Positions 42,307-51,369 of a DNA stretch of 64,000 nucleotides are shown here, piece after piece; within the stretch, counting starts at the first letter, position 1, and every line of letters starts with the position of its first letter. Origin of the DNA: Spirochaeta thermophila DSM 6192. Its GTDB lineage: Bacteria > Spirochaetota > Spirochaetia > Winmispirales > Winmispiraceae. The stretch covers positions 434,001 through 498,000 of the forward strand of contig NC_014484.1 of the NCBI RefSeq assembly GCF_000147075.1, written 5' to 3'. Made by a program: the position numbers and the translations under genes. The notes under the pieces were generated by a model that did no database searches, was not told where the DNA came from, and saw only the letters and a program-made list of their open reading frames with translations.

Positions 42307-42340
42307 TGAAGAGTTCGTACAAAAAGTAAAGAACTGCACG

Positions 42341-42363
42341 AAAAAAGGGGGCCTCGTGCCCCC
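42341..42363 (-). terminator. Intrinsic terminator of leuB
   Basis: Read leftward, GGGGGC-ACGAG-GCCCCC followed by TTTTTT. It separates leuB from galE. Confidence 0.85.
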
Positions 42364-42386
42364 TGTCGATCGATGCGCTTCGCCGG

Positions 42387-43460
42387 TCACACCGCTTCGG
42401 CGACCATGTCGCCCACTTCTTCGGTGTTGTATCCCATCTTGCCCGCAGAGAGGCTCTCGAGCTTCGTACAGGTGAGGGCCACCGCCTTCTCTATGGCCTT
42501 TGCAGCCTCGTGTTCACCGAGAAAGTCGAGCATCATTCTGCCTGCCTCGATGGCGGCGAGGGGGTTTATCATCTTCTTGCCGGTGTACTTGGGCGCCGAG
42601 CCTCCGATGGGTTCGAACATGGAGACGCCCTCCGGATTGATGTTCCCGCCTGCAGCGATTCCCATGCCGCCCTGGATCATGGCCCCCAGGTCGGTGATGA
42701 TGTCGCCGAAGAGGTTCTCGGTGACCAGGACGTCGAACCACTCGGGGTTCTTCACGAACCACATGGTGGTGGCGTCCACGTGCATGTAGTCCCTGGGGAT
42801 GTCGGGGTAGTCGTCAGCGCCCATCTCCTCGAAGGCCCGGTACCAGAGATCCCCGCAGTGGGTGAGGACGTTGCGCTTGTGGACCAGGTGGATGGGCTTG
42901 CTGCGGGACTTCTCGCTCTCTGCATTCCGCCGTTTTTTCAGTTCGAAGGCGAACTTGAGGCAGCGGTCCACCGTCCTCCGGTCGTAGACCATCACCTGGG
43001 TGGCGATCTCGTCAGGGGTGCCCTTCCGGGTGACACCGCCGTGTCCGGTGTAGATCCCGCCGGTGTTCTCGCGGACCACCACGAAGTCTATGTCCTCGGG
43101 CCCCTTGTCCTTGAGCGGACAATCGACGCCGGGGTAGAGCTTCACCGGTCTGAGGTTGATGTACTGATCGAGATCGAAGCGGATCTTGAGGAGGAGGCCG
43201 GTCTCGAGTATGCCGGGTTTCACGTCGGGGTGGCCTATGGCGCCGAGGTAGATGGCGTCGAAGTGCCTGAGCTCCTGCACTTCCTCGTCGGAGATGATCT
43301 TCCCGGTCTTGAGGTAGCGCTCACCGCCGTAGTCGAAGTAGGTGAGGTCGAGCTTGAATCCGTACGTTGCGGCCGCGGCCTTGAGGACCTTCACCCCCTC
43401 GGCCACCACCTCGGGACCCGTGCCGTCGCCGGGGATCACTGCGATCTTGTAGGTTTTCAT
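42387..43460 (-). CDS. leuB: 3-isopropylmalate dehydrogenase
   Basis: A 357-residue beta-decarboxylating dehydrogenase. The N-terminal IAVIPGDGTGPEVV, the substrate region VVRENTGGIYTG and GGSAPKYTGKKMINPLA are present. It oxidises 3-isopropylmalate to ketoisocaproate precursor in leucine synthesis. Tartrate or homoisocitrate dehydrogenases share this fold, so the exact substrate is inferred. CCTGGAGGTGAC precedes the start. It is a single gene among carbohydrate genes, with no other leu gene nearby. Confidence 0.85.
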   Translation of the reverse strand: MKTYKIAVIPGDGTGPEVVAEGVKVLKAAAATYGFKLDLTYFDYGGERYLKTGKIISDEEVQELRHFDAIYLGAIGHPDVKPGILETGLLLKIRFDLDQYINLRPVKLYPGVDCPLKDKGPEDIDFVVVRENTGGIYTGHGGVTRKGTPDEIATQVMVYDRRTVDRCLKFAFELKKRRNAESEKSRSKPIHLVHKRNVLTHCGDLWYRAFEEMGADDYPDIPRDYMHVDATTMWFVKNPEWFDVLVTENLFGDIITDLGAMIQGGMGIAAGGNINPEGVSMFEPIGGSAPKYTGKKMINPLAAIEAGRMMLDFLGEHEAAKAIEKAVALTCTKLESLSAGKMGYNTEEVGDMVAEAV

Positions 43461-43597
43461 GTCACCTCCAGGGCTTGTGAGTGTCGGCTGGATTGTTCAG
43501 GTGTAGAATAAATCGAGAAAAAAATCAACATGGACTTATGGAGAGAAACGGAGGAAGGAGAGGGGCGGAGCGCACACGCCCCGCCCCGGAGGGAGGT

Positions 43598-44752
43598 TCA
43601 GAACAGGCCGTCGATGCCCATGGTGGCCACGGCGTTATCGTCGAAGAGGGACCTTCGGGAGGCGTCGTCGTCGGGCCAGCCGGGGGCGCTGAGCCACTTC
43701 CAGGACTGGGCCCATGCGGCTCCCCAGTAGAAGACGCCCTTGACGTTGGAGTATGCGGAGACCGTGTTCTTGAGGGCCTGGAGGAACTGGTACTGGCCCT
43801 GTGGAGTCTGGGGATAGGGAACCTGGCTCCCTGAGTAGCCCTTTTCATTGGTGTCCCAGTAGTAGGCGGTCTCCACGATGTAGATCTCCTTGCCGAGCGT
43901 GTTGAGGTAGGAGAGGTTGTTCGAGAGGTCGCCGAGCGAGCCCTGCCACATGGTGTAGTAGGAGAGTCCGAAGGCGTCTACGTCCCACCACTGACCGTCG
44001 TTGTTCCGGAAGTTGGTGATCCAGTTCTGGGTGGTGGATCGGCTCCCGCCGGAATCGAGGTGGATCATGATCTTCGCGCTGCTTCCCGCGTCTTTCACCC
44101 CGTTGATGCCGGAGTTGATGAGCCACGCCATGTTCCGCCATGAACCGCCGGACCGATAGGGCCCGCCGAGGTCCCACAGCAGGCCGTTGGTGATCTCGTT
44201 GCCGATCTGGACCATGTCGGGTGCGGCCCCGGCGTTCCTGAGCTGGGTGATGGCGTCCTTGGTCCAGTTGTACACATAGGTGCAGAGGGTGTTGATGTTG
44301 TTCGTCTGCCAGGCAGATGGTGTCCACTGGTTACCCGGGTCTGCCCACCAGTGGGAGTAGTGGAAGTCGACGAGGAGCTTGAAGCCCTTGCTCTTGGCGA
44401 TGGCGCCGAGCTGCTTTGCATAGGCGAGGTCGGTGAACATGGCGTAGTTGGGGTTGTCGGGGGGATCGACGTTGACGCGGACGCGGACCCAGGTGTAGCC
44501 GTGATCCTTGAAGATCTGGAAGACGTCCTTCACTTGGCCGTTGGTGTCCCTGTACTGGACACCGTGCTCCTGGGCGTAGAGGGCCTCGGAGAGGTCTACA
44601 CCGATCTGGAGGGAATTTCCCGCTCTCGCCTCCAGCTCGTCGGCCGCATCGGTGGGTGAGCCGAAAATCTCTCCTTTGCACCCTCCGAGGAGGAGTGTGA
44701 GAAGGGTCGCTCCGAGGAGGAGCCACAAGTGGGAAAATCGCTTGTGTCGCAT
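43598..44752 (-). CDS. GH53 endo-beta-1,4-galactanase lipoprotein
   Basis: A 384-residue enzyme with lipobox LLGGC (C25), so it is anchored at the cell surface or in the periplasm. The acid/base Glu is E186 (QIGNEITNG) and the nucleophile E294 (YIVETAYYW). It cuts the beta-1,4-galactan side chains of pectin to oligomers for the ABC system and GH42. TGGAGGTCGC lies before the ATG at 44752. It is divergent from the GH36-galT-galK operon and shares its control region. Confidence 0.93.
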   Translation of the reverse strand: MRHKRFSHLWLLLGATLLTLLLGGCKGEIFGSPTDAADELEARAGNSLQIGVDLSEALYAQEHGVQYRDTNGQVKDVFQIFKDHGYTWVRVRVNVDPPDNPNYAMFTDLAYAKQLGAIAKSKGFKLLVDFHYSHWWADPGNQWTPSAWQTNNINTLCTYVYNWTKDAITQLRNAGAAPDMVQIGNEITNGLLWDLGGPYRSGGSWRNMAWLINSGINGVKDAGSSAKIMIHLDSGGSRSTTQNWITNFRNNDGQWWDVDAFGLSYYTMWQGSLGDLSNNLSYLNTLGKEIYIVETAYYWDTNEKGYSGSQVPYPQTPQGQYQFLQALKNTVSAYSNVKGVFYWGAAWAQSWKWLSAPGWPDDDASRRSLFDDNAVATMGIDGLF

Positions 44753-44782
44753 AGCGACCTCCATAGTAGTGAGGTGTATACT

Positions 44783-44938
44783 CTGCGCACCGCGCAGGTT
44801 GTACTCCAAAGATAGGGGGTGGGAAGGGATGCGGTAAATGTTCGAAAATTGAAAAAAGTAGCGAAACCTCGAAAATGGAGGAATTCTTACCGAAACATAG
44901 CAAAGCTCTTATATTGCCCGCACCCGGGGAGTCATAAT
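44783..44938. promoter_or_regulatory. Divergent control region of GH53 and GH36-galTK
   Basis: The palindrome CTGCGC-ACC-GCGCAG (44783-44797) lies beside the GH53 start region. CGAAA occurs at 44842, 44862, 44870 and 44891; the last two are 21 bases apart, a typical AraC-family spacing. CATAAT at 44933-44938 is the likely -10 of GH36. No consensus -35 is seen, which fits activator-dependent transcription. Confidence 0.5.
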
Positions 44939-45040
44939 TTCTTCAATAGGTAGACGTACTCACGGGATGAGATGCGGGGAAACTTGACAGATGAGGCCGT
45001 GGGTGCGATAAAGGAGGGGATCCGTACCAAGGAGGAACAG

Positions 45041-46714
45041 GTGAGGCTGTGTGGACTGCACGTGCAGGAAGGGCGTTTCGTCCATTCCTTCGAAGGAGGT
45101 TCTCTCTCGTTCCAGGTGGAACGCATGCCCCTCGGCTGGGTGGTGCGCGGGACCGTGGAGGGGAGGCCGGGCCGGCTCGAGGTGGTGCGTCTGCCGCTCC
45201 GGTTCCCCCTCCTGCTCCAGTCGTGGGAGTCGTGGGGGGCGTGCCCTCGGGTGGATGAGGGGTGGCGGTTCCCCTGGGGCGAGCGGCAGTACGAGGACTG
45301 GCGCTACACCGTCTCGCTCGTGCCCGAGCTGATGCGGGAGGGCGTGGTGAGCGACTACCTGGCCGCATGGGAGGGAGGGCTCGCGGGGTTTCTCACCTCC
45401 CGGTATGCTCACGGGTTCTTCACCGTGGAGGGGGAGGAACTGGTGGGCTACCTGGAGTTCTTCGATCGGGTCTTCGATGGGCCCGTACCCCTGGAGCCCC
45501 TCGTGGTGCTGGAGGGTGGGGAGATCTGGGACCTCCTCGAGGTGTACGCGACCATGGCGGGGAGGGAGAATCGGGCGCGGGTGCCTGCGCACTCGCCTCT
45601 CGGGTGGTGCAGCTGGTACCATTACTTCCTCGACCTCACCTGGGATGATGTTCGGAAGAACCTCGCCCTCGCGAAGGAGTGGCCGTTCGAGGTGTTCCAG
45701 GTGGACGATGCCTACGAGGCGGATATCGGTGACTGGCTCGAGCCGAAGGAGGGGTTTCCTCCGGTGGAGGAGATGGCCCGCACCATACGGGAGGCCGGCT
45801 TCACCCCCGGGATCTGGACCGCGCCGTTCTGCGCCTCTGCGACCTCGCGTCTGTTCAGAGAGCATCCCGAGTGGTTCGTGAAGGAAGGGGGGGTGCCGCT
45901 CGTGGCCTTCAGGAACTGGGGCAAGGACATCCATGCCCTCGACCTCTCGAATCCTGAGGTGCAGGCGCATCTCTCGAGGGTCTTCTCCTCGCTCAGGGCT
46001 GCGGGGTACGGGTACTTCAAGATAGACTTTCTCTTCGCGGGGGCGGTGCCGGGGGAGCGGGTGATGGCCGTAAGCCCGGTGGAGGCCTATCGGATGGGGC
46101 TCGAGACTATCCGTGCTGCGGTAGGGGATGCCTTCATCCTCGGATGTGGTGCCCCACTCCTCCCCTCTGTAGGGTTGGTGGATGGGATGCGGATCGGTCC
46201 GGACACCACCCCCTTCTGGGATCCGGCCGTGCCTGACAACGGCGCTCCTGCTATCCAGTATGCCCTCCGGAATGCGCTCTACCGCTCATTCATGCACCGT
46301 CGCTTCTGGCTCAACGATCCCGACTGTCTCCTCCTGAGGAAGGACCGGATCTCGCTCACCGAGGAGGAGCGGCGGACCTTCGCCCTCACCGCGGGGGCCC
46401 TCGACGGGATGCTCGTGGTGAGTGACGACCTCTCTCTGGTGGATGCGGCGGGGAGGGGACTCCTCGATGAGGCCCTCTCCCTCACGGGGGGGCGGCCGAG
46501 GGTGGGGGACCTCGGAGGGGGCTGCTACGAGGTGGTCTCGGAGGGGACGAGGAGCGGGAGGGTGCGCCTCGTGGTGAACCTGGGGGAGGAGGAGGCAGGA
46601 GGAGTGGCGCCTCACGGTGTGGTGCTGGAGAAGGAGGAGCAGGGTCTCGGGCTTTCCCGCAGGGTGGAGCTTCGGGAGGGTCGGAGGTTCACGTACTACC
46701 ACAGGGAGGAGTAG
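45041..46714 (+). CDS. GH36-type alpha-galactosidase
   Basis: About 557 residues. The catalytic barrel shows GWCSWYHYF, FEVFQVDDAYE, GIWTAPF and the nucleophile Asp in GYFKIDFLFAG (near residue 329). It removes alpha-1,6-galactose from raffinose-family sugars or galactomannan oligomers. There is no signal peptide, so it is cytoplasmic. The GTG at 45041 is favoured by AAGGAGGAACAG just ahead; an ATG at 44972 with a poor ribosome site would add 23 residues. It leads directly into galT. Confidence 0.85.
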   Translation: MRLCGLHVQEGRFVHSFEGGSLSFQVERMPLGWVVRGTVEGRPGRLEVVRLPLRFPLLLQSWESWGACPRVDEGWRFPWGERQYEDWRYTVSLVPELMREGVVSDYLAAWEGGLAGFLTSRYAHGFFTVEGEELVGYLEFFDRVFDGPVPLEPLVVLEGGEIWDLLEVYATMAGRENRARVPAHSPLGWCSWYHYFLDLTWDDVRKNLALAKEWPFEVFQVDDAYEADIGDWLEPKEGFPPVEEMARTIREAGFTPGIWTAPFCASATSRLFREHPEWFVKEGGVPLVAFRNWGKDIHALDLSNPEVQAHLSRVFSSLRAAGYGYFKIDFLFAGAVPGERVMAVSPVEAYRMGLETIRAAVGDAFILGCGAPLLPSVGLVDGMRIGPDTTPFWDPAVPDNGAPAIQYALRNALYRSFMHRRFWLNDPDCLLLRKDRISLTEEERRTFALTAGALDGMLVVSDDLSLVDAAGRGLLDEALSLTGGRPRVGDLGGGCYEVVSEGTRSGRVRLVVNLGEEEAGGVAPHGVVLEKEEQGLGLSRRVELREGRRFTYYHREE

Positions 46715-46715
46715 G

Positions 46716-47690
46716 ATGGAACTTCGCTACAACGTGCTCACCGGTGAGTGGGTGATCGTCTCGGGGGCCACGCAGCGCAGGCCGGTGCAGCCGGGTCAGT
46801 CTGAGTGTCCCATCTGTCCGGGCGGGCTCGAGCTTCCGGGCGACTACGATCTGGTGAGTTTCGAGAATCGCTTCCCTTCGCTCTCGCGTGAGGCCGAAGA
46901 GGTGGAGGATCTCTCGCCGGTGTTGAGGCGGGCGGCGGCGAGGGGGGTGTGTGAGGTGGTGGTGTACACCTCCCGACACGAGGGTGCGCTCCCCGACATG
47001 GAGATCGCCCAGGTGGAGAAGCTGGTGCACATGTGGTGTGATCGGATGAGGGAGCTCTCGTCGTTGTCGTTCGTGGAGTATGTGTTCATCTTCGAGAACA
47101 GGGGGAAGGAGGTGGGGGCCTCGCTCCCTCATCCGCATGGCCAGATCTATGCCTTTCCCTTTCTGCCTCCCAGGGTGAAGGCCAAGGTGGAGGCGGCGGC
47201 GGCCTTCGGCGAGGAGCACGGACGGTGTCCGGTGTGCGCGGTGCTCGAGGAGGAACGGGCCCGGGGCGAGCGGGTGATCCTCGAGGGGCGGCACTTCGTG
47301 GCCCTGGTGCCGTTCTACGCGCGGTTCCCCTATGAGGTGCACATCTATCCCGTGCGGCATGTGGACAACCTCATGTACTTCTCGTTCGAGGAGCGGGCCG
47401 AGTTCGCGTGGATGCTCAAGACCGTGACCGCGGCCTACGATCGGCTCTTCGGCGAGCCGTTTCCCTACATGATGATGTTCTTCCCGGCGCCCCTGAGGGT
47501 GGCTTCTCCCTTCTTTCACTTCCACGTGGAGTTCGATCCTCCCAAGCGGGACAAGGACAAGCTCAAGTGGATGGCGAGTGTGGAGACCGGGACAGGGGCG
47601 TTCATCAATCCCGTGCCGCCTGAGGAGGCGGCCGCACGACTTGCAGCATGTGTGAAGGAGGTTGAGGATGAGGTTCAGGGCGCCCGGTAG
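46716..47690 (+). CDS. galT: Galactose-1-phosphate uridylyltransferase
   Basis: A 324-residue enzyme of the Leloir pathway. The active-site motif SLPHPHGQIYAFP (near 139-151) carries the uridylylated histidine, and CPIC (near 29-32) is part of the zinc site. It swaps galactose-1-phosphate with UDP-glucose. The ATG at 46716 starts 1 base after the GH36 stop, with GGAGGAG ahead. It overlaps galK by 23 bases. Confidence 0.94.
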   Translation: MELRYNVLTGEWVIVSGATQRRPVQPGQSECPICPGGLELPGDYDLVSFENRFPSLSREAEEVEDLSPVLRRAAARGVCEVVVYTSRHEGALPDMEIAQVEKLVHMWCDRMRELSSLSFVEYVFIFENRGKEVGASLPHPHGQIYAFPFLPPRVKAKVEAAAAFGEEHGRCPVCAVLEEERARGERVILEGRHFVALVPFYARFPYEVHIYPVRHVDNLMYFSFEERAEFAWMLKTVTAAYDRLFGEPFPYMMMFFPAPLRVASPFFHFHVEFDPPKRDKDKLKWMASVETGTGAFINPVPPEEAAARLAACVKEVEDEVQGAR

Positions 47691-48720
47691 GGTGAATATC
47701 ATAGGCGAGCACACCGACTACAACGATGGGTTCGTGTTGCCGTTTGCGATCGATCGGTGGATCGAGGTGGAGGTGGAGCCGTCGGATCGGTGGGTGGTGT
47801 GGTCGGAGCGGACAGGGGAGGAGGTGGTCTTCTCTCCGAGCGAGCGGAGGGGCGACTGGTCGGACTATGTGGCGGGGGTGGTGTGGGCCCTGGAGCGGCG
47901 GGGCCTGTCGCTCAGGCCCGCCCGGGTCCTGGTGCGGGCCACGCTTCCGGATGGTGCGGGGCTCTCGAGTTCGGCGGCGCTGGAGGTGGCAACCGGGGCG
48001 GCGGTGTGTGCATCGAGCGGGTACGATCCGGACAGGGATCTCCTGGTGGAGGCGGCGTGGGAGGCGGAGAACGAGTTCGTGGGGATGCGGTGCGGGATCA
48101 TGGATCAGTTCGTGGTGGCGCATGGGCGGGAGGGGCATGCGTTGCTCCTCGATACGAGGACGCGGGAGTTCAGGTTGGTGCCGATCTCCCTTGAGGGGGC
48201 GGAGTTCTTCCTGGTGAACTCGGGGGTGAAGCACGAGCTGGCCTCCTCGGGCTACAATACGAGGCGCGCGGAGTGTGCGGCGGTGCTGGAGCGGCTGGGG
48301 AAGGGGAGCTTCAGGGAGGTGCGGCCGGAGGAGGTGGAGGGGCTGCCGGAGCCGCTTCGCAGGAGGGCGCGTCACGTGCTCTCGGAGAACGAGCGGGTGC
48401 TGCGCACGGTGGAGGCCCTCGAGCGGGGGGATGCGGCGGAGGTGGGGAGGTTGCTCTCTGCCTCGCACGCGAGTCTCCGGGACGACTACGAGGTCTCGTG
48501 CGAGGAGATCGACTGGTTGGTGGAGCGGCTGGGGCGCGTGGAGGGGGTGTACGGGGCGCGGATGGTGGGTGGGGGGTTCGGGGGTTCGGTGCTGGTGGTG
48601 GCACGGGAGGGGGTGGCGGAGGGGTTGGAGGGGGTGCTGGGGGAGTACGGGGCGTGGTGGGGGGCGGAGGCGGGGGTGCTGCGGGTGAGGAGCGCGGATG
48701 GGGTGGGGAGGGTGGGGTAG
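47668..48720 (+). CDS. galK: Galactokinase
   Basis: A 350-residue GHMP kinase: GRVNIIGEHTDYNDGFVLPFA at the N-terminus, PDGAGLSSSAALEVATGA (phosphate loop, about 96-113) and MVGGGFGGSVL near the C-terminus. It phosphorylates galactose freed by GH42 and GH36. The ATG at 47668 has AAGGAGG 6 bases upstream. The 3' part of the coding strand is very G-rich. It ends the GH36-galT-galK operon. Confidence 0.94.
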   Translation: MRFRAPGRVNIIGEHTDYNDGFVLPFAIDRWIEVEVEPSDRWVVWSERTGEEVVFSPSERRGDWSDYVAGVVWALERRGLSLRPARVLVRATLPDGAGLSSSAALEVATGAAVCASSGYDPDRDLLVEAAWEAENEFVGMRCGIMDQFVVAHGREGHALLLDTRTREFRLVPISLEGAEFFLVNSGVKHELASSGYNTRRAECAAVLERLGKGSFREVRPEEVEGLPEPLRRRARHVLSENERVLRTVEALERGDAAEVGRLLSASHASLRDDYEVSCEEIDWLVERLGRVEGVYGARMVGGGFGGSVLVVAREGVAEGLEGVLGEYGAWWGAEAGVLRVRSADGVGRVG

Positions 48721-48734
48721 GGGCGCTCTCGAGA

Positions 48735-48796
48735 GCAATTTTGTCCAAGTCCATCACAAGATCCGCCAAGAAGGGTTTCCCGGATAGGTGTATACT
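48735..48796 (+). promoter_or_regulatory. Activator-type promoter of the GH31 gene (shared motif, copy 1)
   Basis: GCAATTTTGTCCA (from 48735) and a second half-site CAAGAT 21 bases later precede the -10 TATACT (48791-48796). No -35 consensus is present. The distance from GCAAT to the -10 is 56 bases, the same as in copies 2 and 3. Confidence 0.7.
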
Positions 48797-48846
48797 CATA
48801 CCCGTCGGCGTCTTTTTCGTTTCGACAGATCTCTTCAGGAGGCGTG

Positions 48847-51117
48847 ATGAAGTTCACCGACGGGTATTGGCGGATGCGGAAGGGCGTCGTCCCCTTTTTT
48901 CCCCACACGGTGTGGGAGGTGATCCGAAGCGAGCGCGAGGTGAAGGCCCATGTCCTCTGTACCAGGGTGAGGCACAGGGGTGATACGCTCAACGTGCCGC
49001 TCCTCACCGTGCGAATCTGGTCGCCGAGGGAGGACGTCCTGGGCGTGGAGGTGGTACATCACCTGGGAGGGGTGCCCAAGGCCCCCGATCTCCTCCTCCT
49101 GGAGAGGAGGAGCCCCCTTCCCCTTCGGGTGGAGGAGGGTGAGGAGGCCCTGCTGGTCTCTTCCGGGCGTCTCGCGGCCCGCATCTCCACGAGCCGGTGG
49201 GGACTCGAGTTCCTGGGAGACGGGAGACTCCTCACGGACTCGAAGGAGAAGAACCTGGGGTATGTGCGCACCGCGGAAGGGGAGGCCTTCCTCCATGAGC
49301 AGCTCCGGCTCGGTGTGGAGGAGTTGATCTATGGTCTTGGCGAGCGCTTCACCCCGTTCGTCAAGAACGGCCAGGTGGTGGAGATATGGAACGGCGACGG
49401 GGGGACGAGCAGTGAGCTCGCCTACAAGAACGTGCCCTTCTATCTGAGTTCGAGAGGCTATGGGGTGTTCGTGAACGATGCAGGGCCGGTCTCGTTCGAG
49501 GTGGGTTCGGAGAAGGTTTCCAGGGTGCAGTTCAGCGTGCCGGGGGAGCGGCTGGAGTACTTCATCATATACGGACCGCACCCCATGGAGGTCCTCGAGA
49601 AGTACACCGATCTCACGGGAAAGCCGGCCCTCCCTCCCGCATGGTCGTTCGGCCTGTGGCTCACCACCTCCTTCATCACCGACTACGACGAGACGACGGT
49701 GCGGAGCTTTGTCACCGAGATGAAGGAGCGGGGGATCCCCTTGAGCGTGTTCCACTTCGACTGTTTCTGGATGAAGGGGCTCCACTGGACCAACTTTCTC
49801 TGGGACAGGGAGCGCTTCCCCGATCCTGAGGGTCTCCTCGCCTGGCTCAAGGAGCAGGGGGTGCGCTCGTGCGTGTGGATCAATCCCTACATCGCCCAGC
49901 AGTCCGAGATCTTCATGGAGGGGATGGAGAGGGGCTTCTTCCTCAGGCGGCCTGATGGCACGGTGTGGCAGACCGATGACTGGCAGGCGGGTATGGCGAT
50001 CGTGGATTTCACCAACCCCGAGGCGCGGAGGTGGTTCGCCTCGAAGCTCGAACGCCTCCTGGAGATGGGGGTGGACTCCTTCAAGACCGATTTCGGGGAA
50101 CGCATCCCTGTGGACGTGATCTACTACGACGGTTCGGATCCAATGAGGATGCACAACTACTATTCGTTCCTCTACAACCGGACGGTGTTCGAGGTCCTGG
50201 AGAGGAAGAGGGGGAGGGGGGAGGCGGTGTGCTTTGCCCGTGCGGCCACTGCAGGGGGGCAGCAGTTCCCGGTCCACTGGGGGGGCGACTGCGTCTCGAC
50301 GTACGAGTCGATGGCGGAGAGCTTGAGGGGCGGGCTCTCCCTCATGCTCTCGGGCTTCGGGTTCTGGAGCCACGACATAGGAGGGTTCGAGAAGACCGCC
50401 ACGCCCGACCTCTACAAGCGGTGGGTGGCCTTTGGCCTGCTCTCCTCGCACAGCAGGCTTCATGGGAACGAGTCCTACAGGGTGCCGTGGCTCTTCGACG
50501 AGGAGGCAGTGGAGGTCCTGCGGTTCTTTACCGCACTCAAACACCGGCTCATGCCCTATCTGTACACCGTGGCGGTGGAGGCCCACCGGAGGGGCGTGCC
50601 TGTGATGCGCCCCCTCATCCTCGAGTTCCCCGAAGATCCAGGGTGCCGCTATGTGGATAGGGAGTACCTCCTCGGTCCTGCCCTCCTCGTGGCGCCGGTC
50701 TTCGGTGAGGAGGGGGAGGTGGCCTTCTACCTCCCGCCGGGGCTGTGGAGACACCTCCTCGACGGGGAGGTGCTTGAGGGGCCTGGGTGGTTCGCGCGCC
50801 GGTACGACTACTTCTCGCTCCCCCTCTTCCAGCGGGAGGGCTCGGTCCTGGTGCTGGGAAAGGAGGATGCGGCGGTCTACGACTACACCAGGGGGGTGGT
50901 CTGCGAGGCCTTCCTCCCTCGGGAGGGACGCATCCTCTGGAGTCAGGTGGATGCGCGGGGAGAGCCGGCCGCCTCTCTCTCGCTCGAGAGGAGAGGGGAC
51001 AGGGTGATCTTCGCCTGTGAGGGGTTCTCGGAGTCGAGGCTGGTGGTCCACGGGGGAGAGGGGGAGGGGAGGATGGAGTGCGGCCTCTCGGAGGAGGGAG
51101 AGGTGAGGATGGGGTGA
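48847..51117 (+). CDS. yicI: GH31 alpha-xylosidase (YicI type)
   Basis: A 756-residue cytoplasmic enzyme. The nucleophile D415 is in DSFKTDFGERIPVD, the same motif and nearly the same position as in E. coli YicI. GFGFWSHDIGGFE near 502-514 and the N-terminal beta-sandwich are family features. It takes alpha-1,6-xylose from the non-reducing end of xyloglucan oligomers. AGGAGGCGTG lies before the ATG. It is expressed from the motif promoter at 48735, so it should be co-regulated with the GH3 operon. Confidence 0.9.
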   Translation: MKFTDGYWRMRKGVVPFFPHTVWEVIRSEREVKAHVLCTRVRHRGDTLNVPLLTVRIWSPREDVLGVEVVHHLGGVPKAPDLLLLERRSPLPLRVEEGEEALLVSSGRLAARISTSRWGLEFLGDGRLLTDSKEKNLGYVRTAEGEAFLHEQLRLGVEELIYGLGERFTPFVKNGQVVEIWNGDGGTSSELAYKNVPFYLSSRGYGVFVNDAGPVSFEVGSEKVSRVQFSVPGERLEYFIIYGPHPMEVLEKYTDLTGKPALPPAWSFGLWLTTSFITDYDETTVRSFVTEMKERGIPLSVFHFDCFWMKGLHWTNFLWDRERFPDPEGLLAWLKEQGVRSCVWINPYIAQQSEIFMEGMERGFFLRRPDGTVWQTDDWQAGMAIVDFTNPEARRWFASKLERLLEMGVDSFKTDFGERIPVDVIYYDGSDPMRMHNYYSFLYNRTVFEVLERKRGRGEAVCFARAATAGGQQFPVHWGGDCVSTYESMAESLRGGLSLMLSGFGFWSHDIGGFEKTATPDLYKRWVAFGLLSSHSRLHGNESYRVPWLFDEEAVEVLRFFTALKHRLMPYLYTVAVEAHRRGVPVMRPLILEFPEDPGCRYVDREYLLGPALLVAPVFGEEGEVAFYLPPGLWRHLLDGEVLEGPGWFARRYDYFSLPLFQREGSVLVLGKEDAAVYDYTRGVVCEAFLPREGRILWSQVDARGEPAASLSLERRGDRVIFACEGFSESRLVVHGGEGEGRMECGLSEEGEVRMG

Positions 51118-51224
51118 GCCTCCCACGTAGGGCGGCCGGGTGGGGGCCGGGGTCGCCCGGTGCTTCGAGGGGTCCGTTCTGCGGCTGGATCCTTCCTTGA
51201 ACGACGAAGGGCCGTAAGGGGAGT

Positions 51225-51251
51225 GAAGGGGACGGCGTGGCCGTCCCCTTC
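51225..51251. terminator. Hairpin between the GH31 and GH3 genes
   Basis: GAAGGGGACGG / CCGTCCCCTTC, 11 pairs with a 5-base loop. There is no T run, but it is in the right place to end the GH31 transcript. Confidence 0.5.
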
Positions 51252-51276
51252 ATAGTTACAGCGGGTGGCGATGAGA

Positions 51277-51338
51277 GCAATATCGTCCAACTTTTAGCCA
51301 ATATCTTCCTAGCCAGGGTTCCGGGCGGGTGGTACAAT
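51277..51338 (+). promoter_or_regulatory. Activator-type promoter of the GH3-AraC-ABC operon (shared motif, copy 2)
   Basis: GCAATATCGTCCA (from 51277) and half-site CAATAT 21 bases later precede the -10 TACAAT (51333-51338), again 56 bases from GCAAT. No -35 consensus. Confidence 0.7.
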
Positions 51339-51369
51339 CGTGTCACAGGATGCGATTGGTGAGGTGTCT

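Noticed and set aside
44972-45040. ATG at 44972 as the GH36 start
   Set aside because: Its ribosome site is poor compared with AAGGAGG before the GTG at 45041; it is kept as an alternative in the feature text.
51340-51369. GTG at 51340 as the GH3 start
   Set aside because: It overlaps the proposed -10 region, ahead of any possible transcription start; the GTG at 51370 has a suitable GAGG site.
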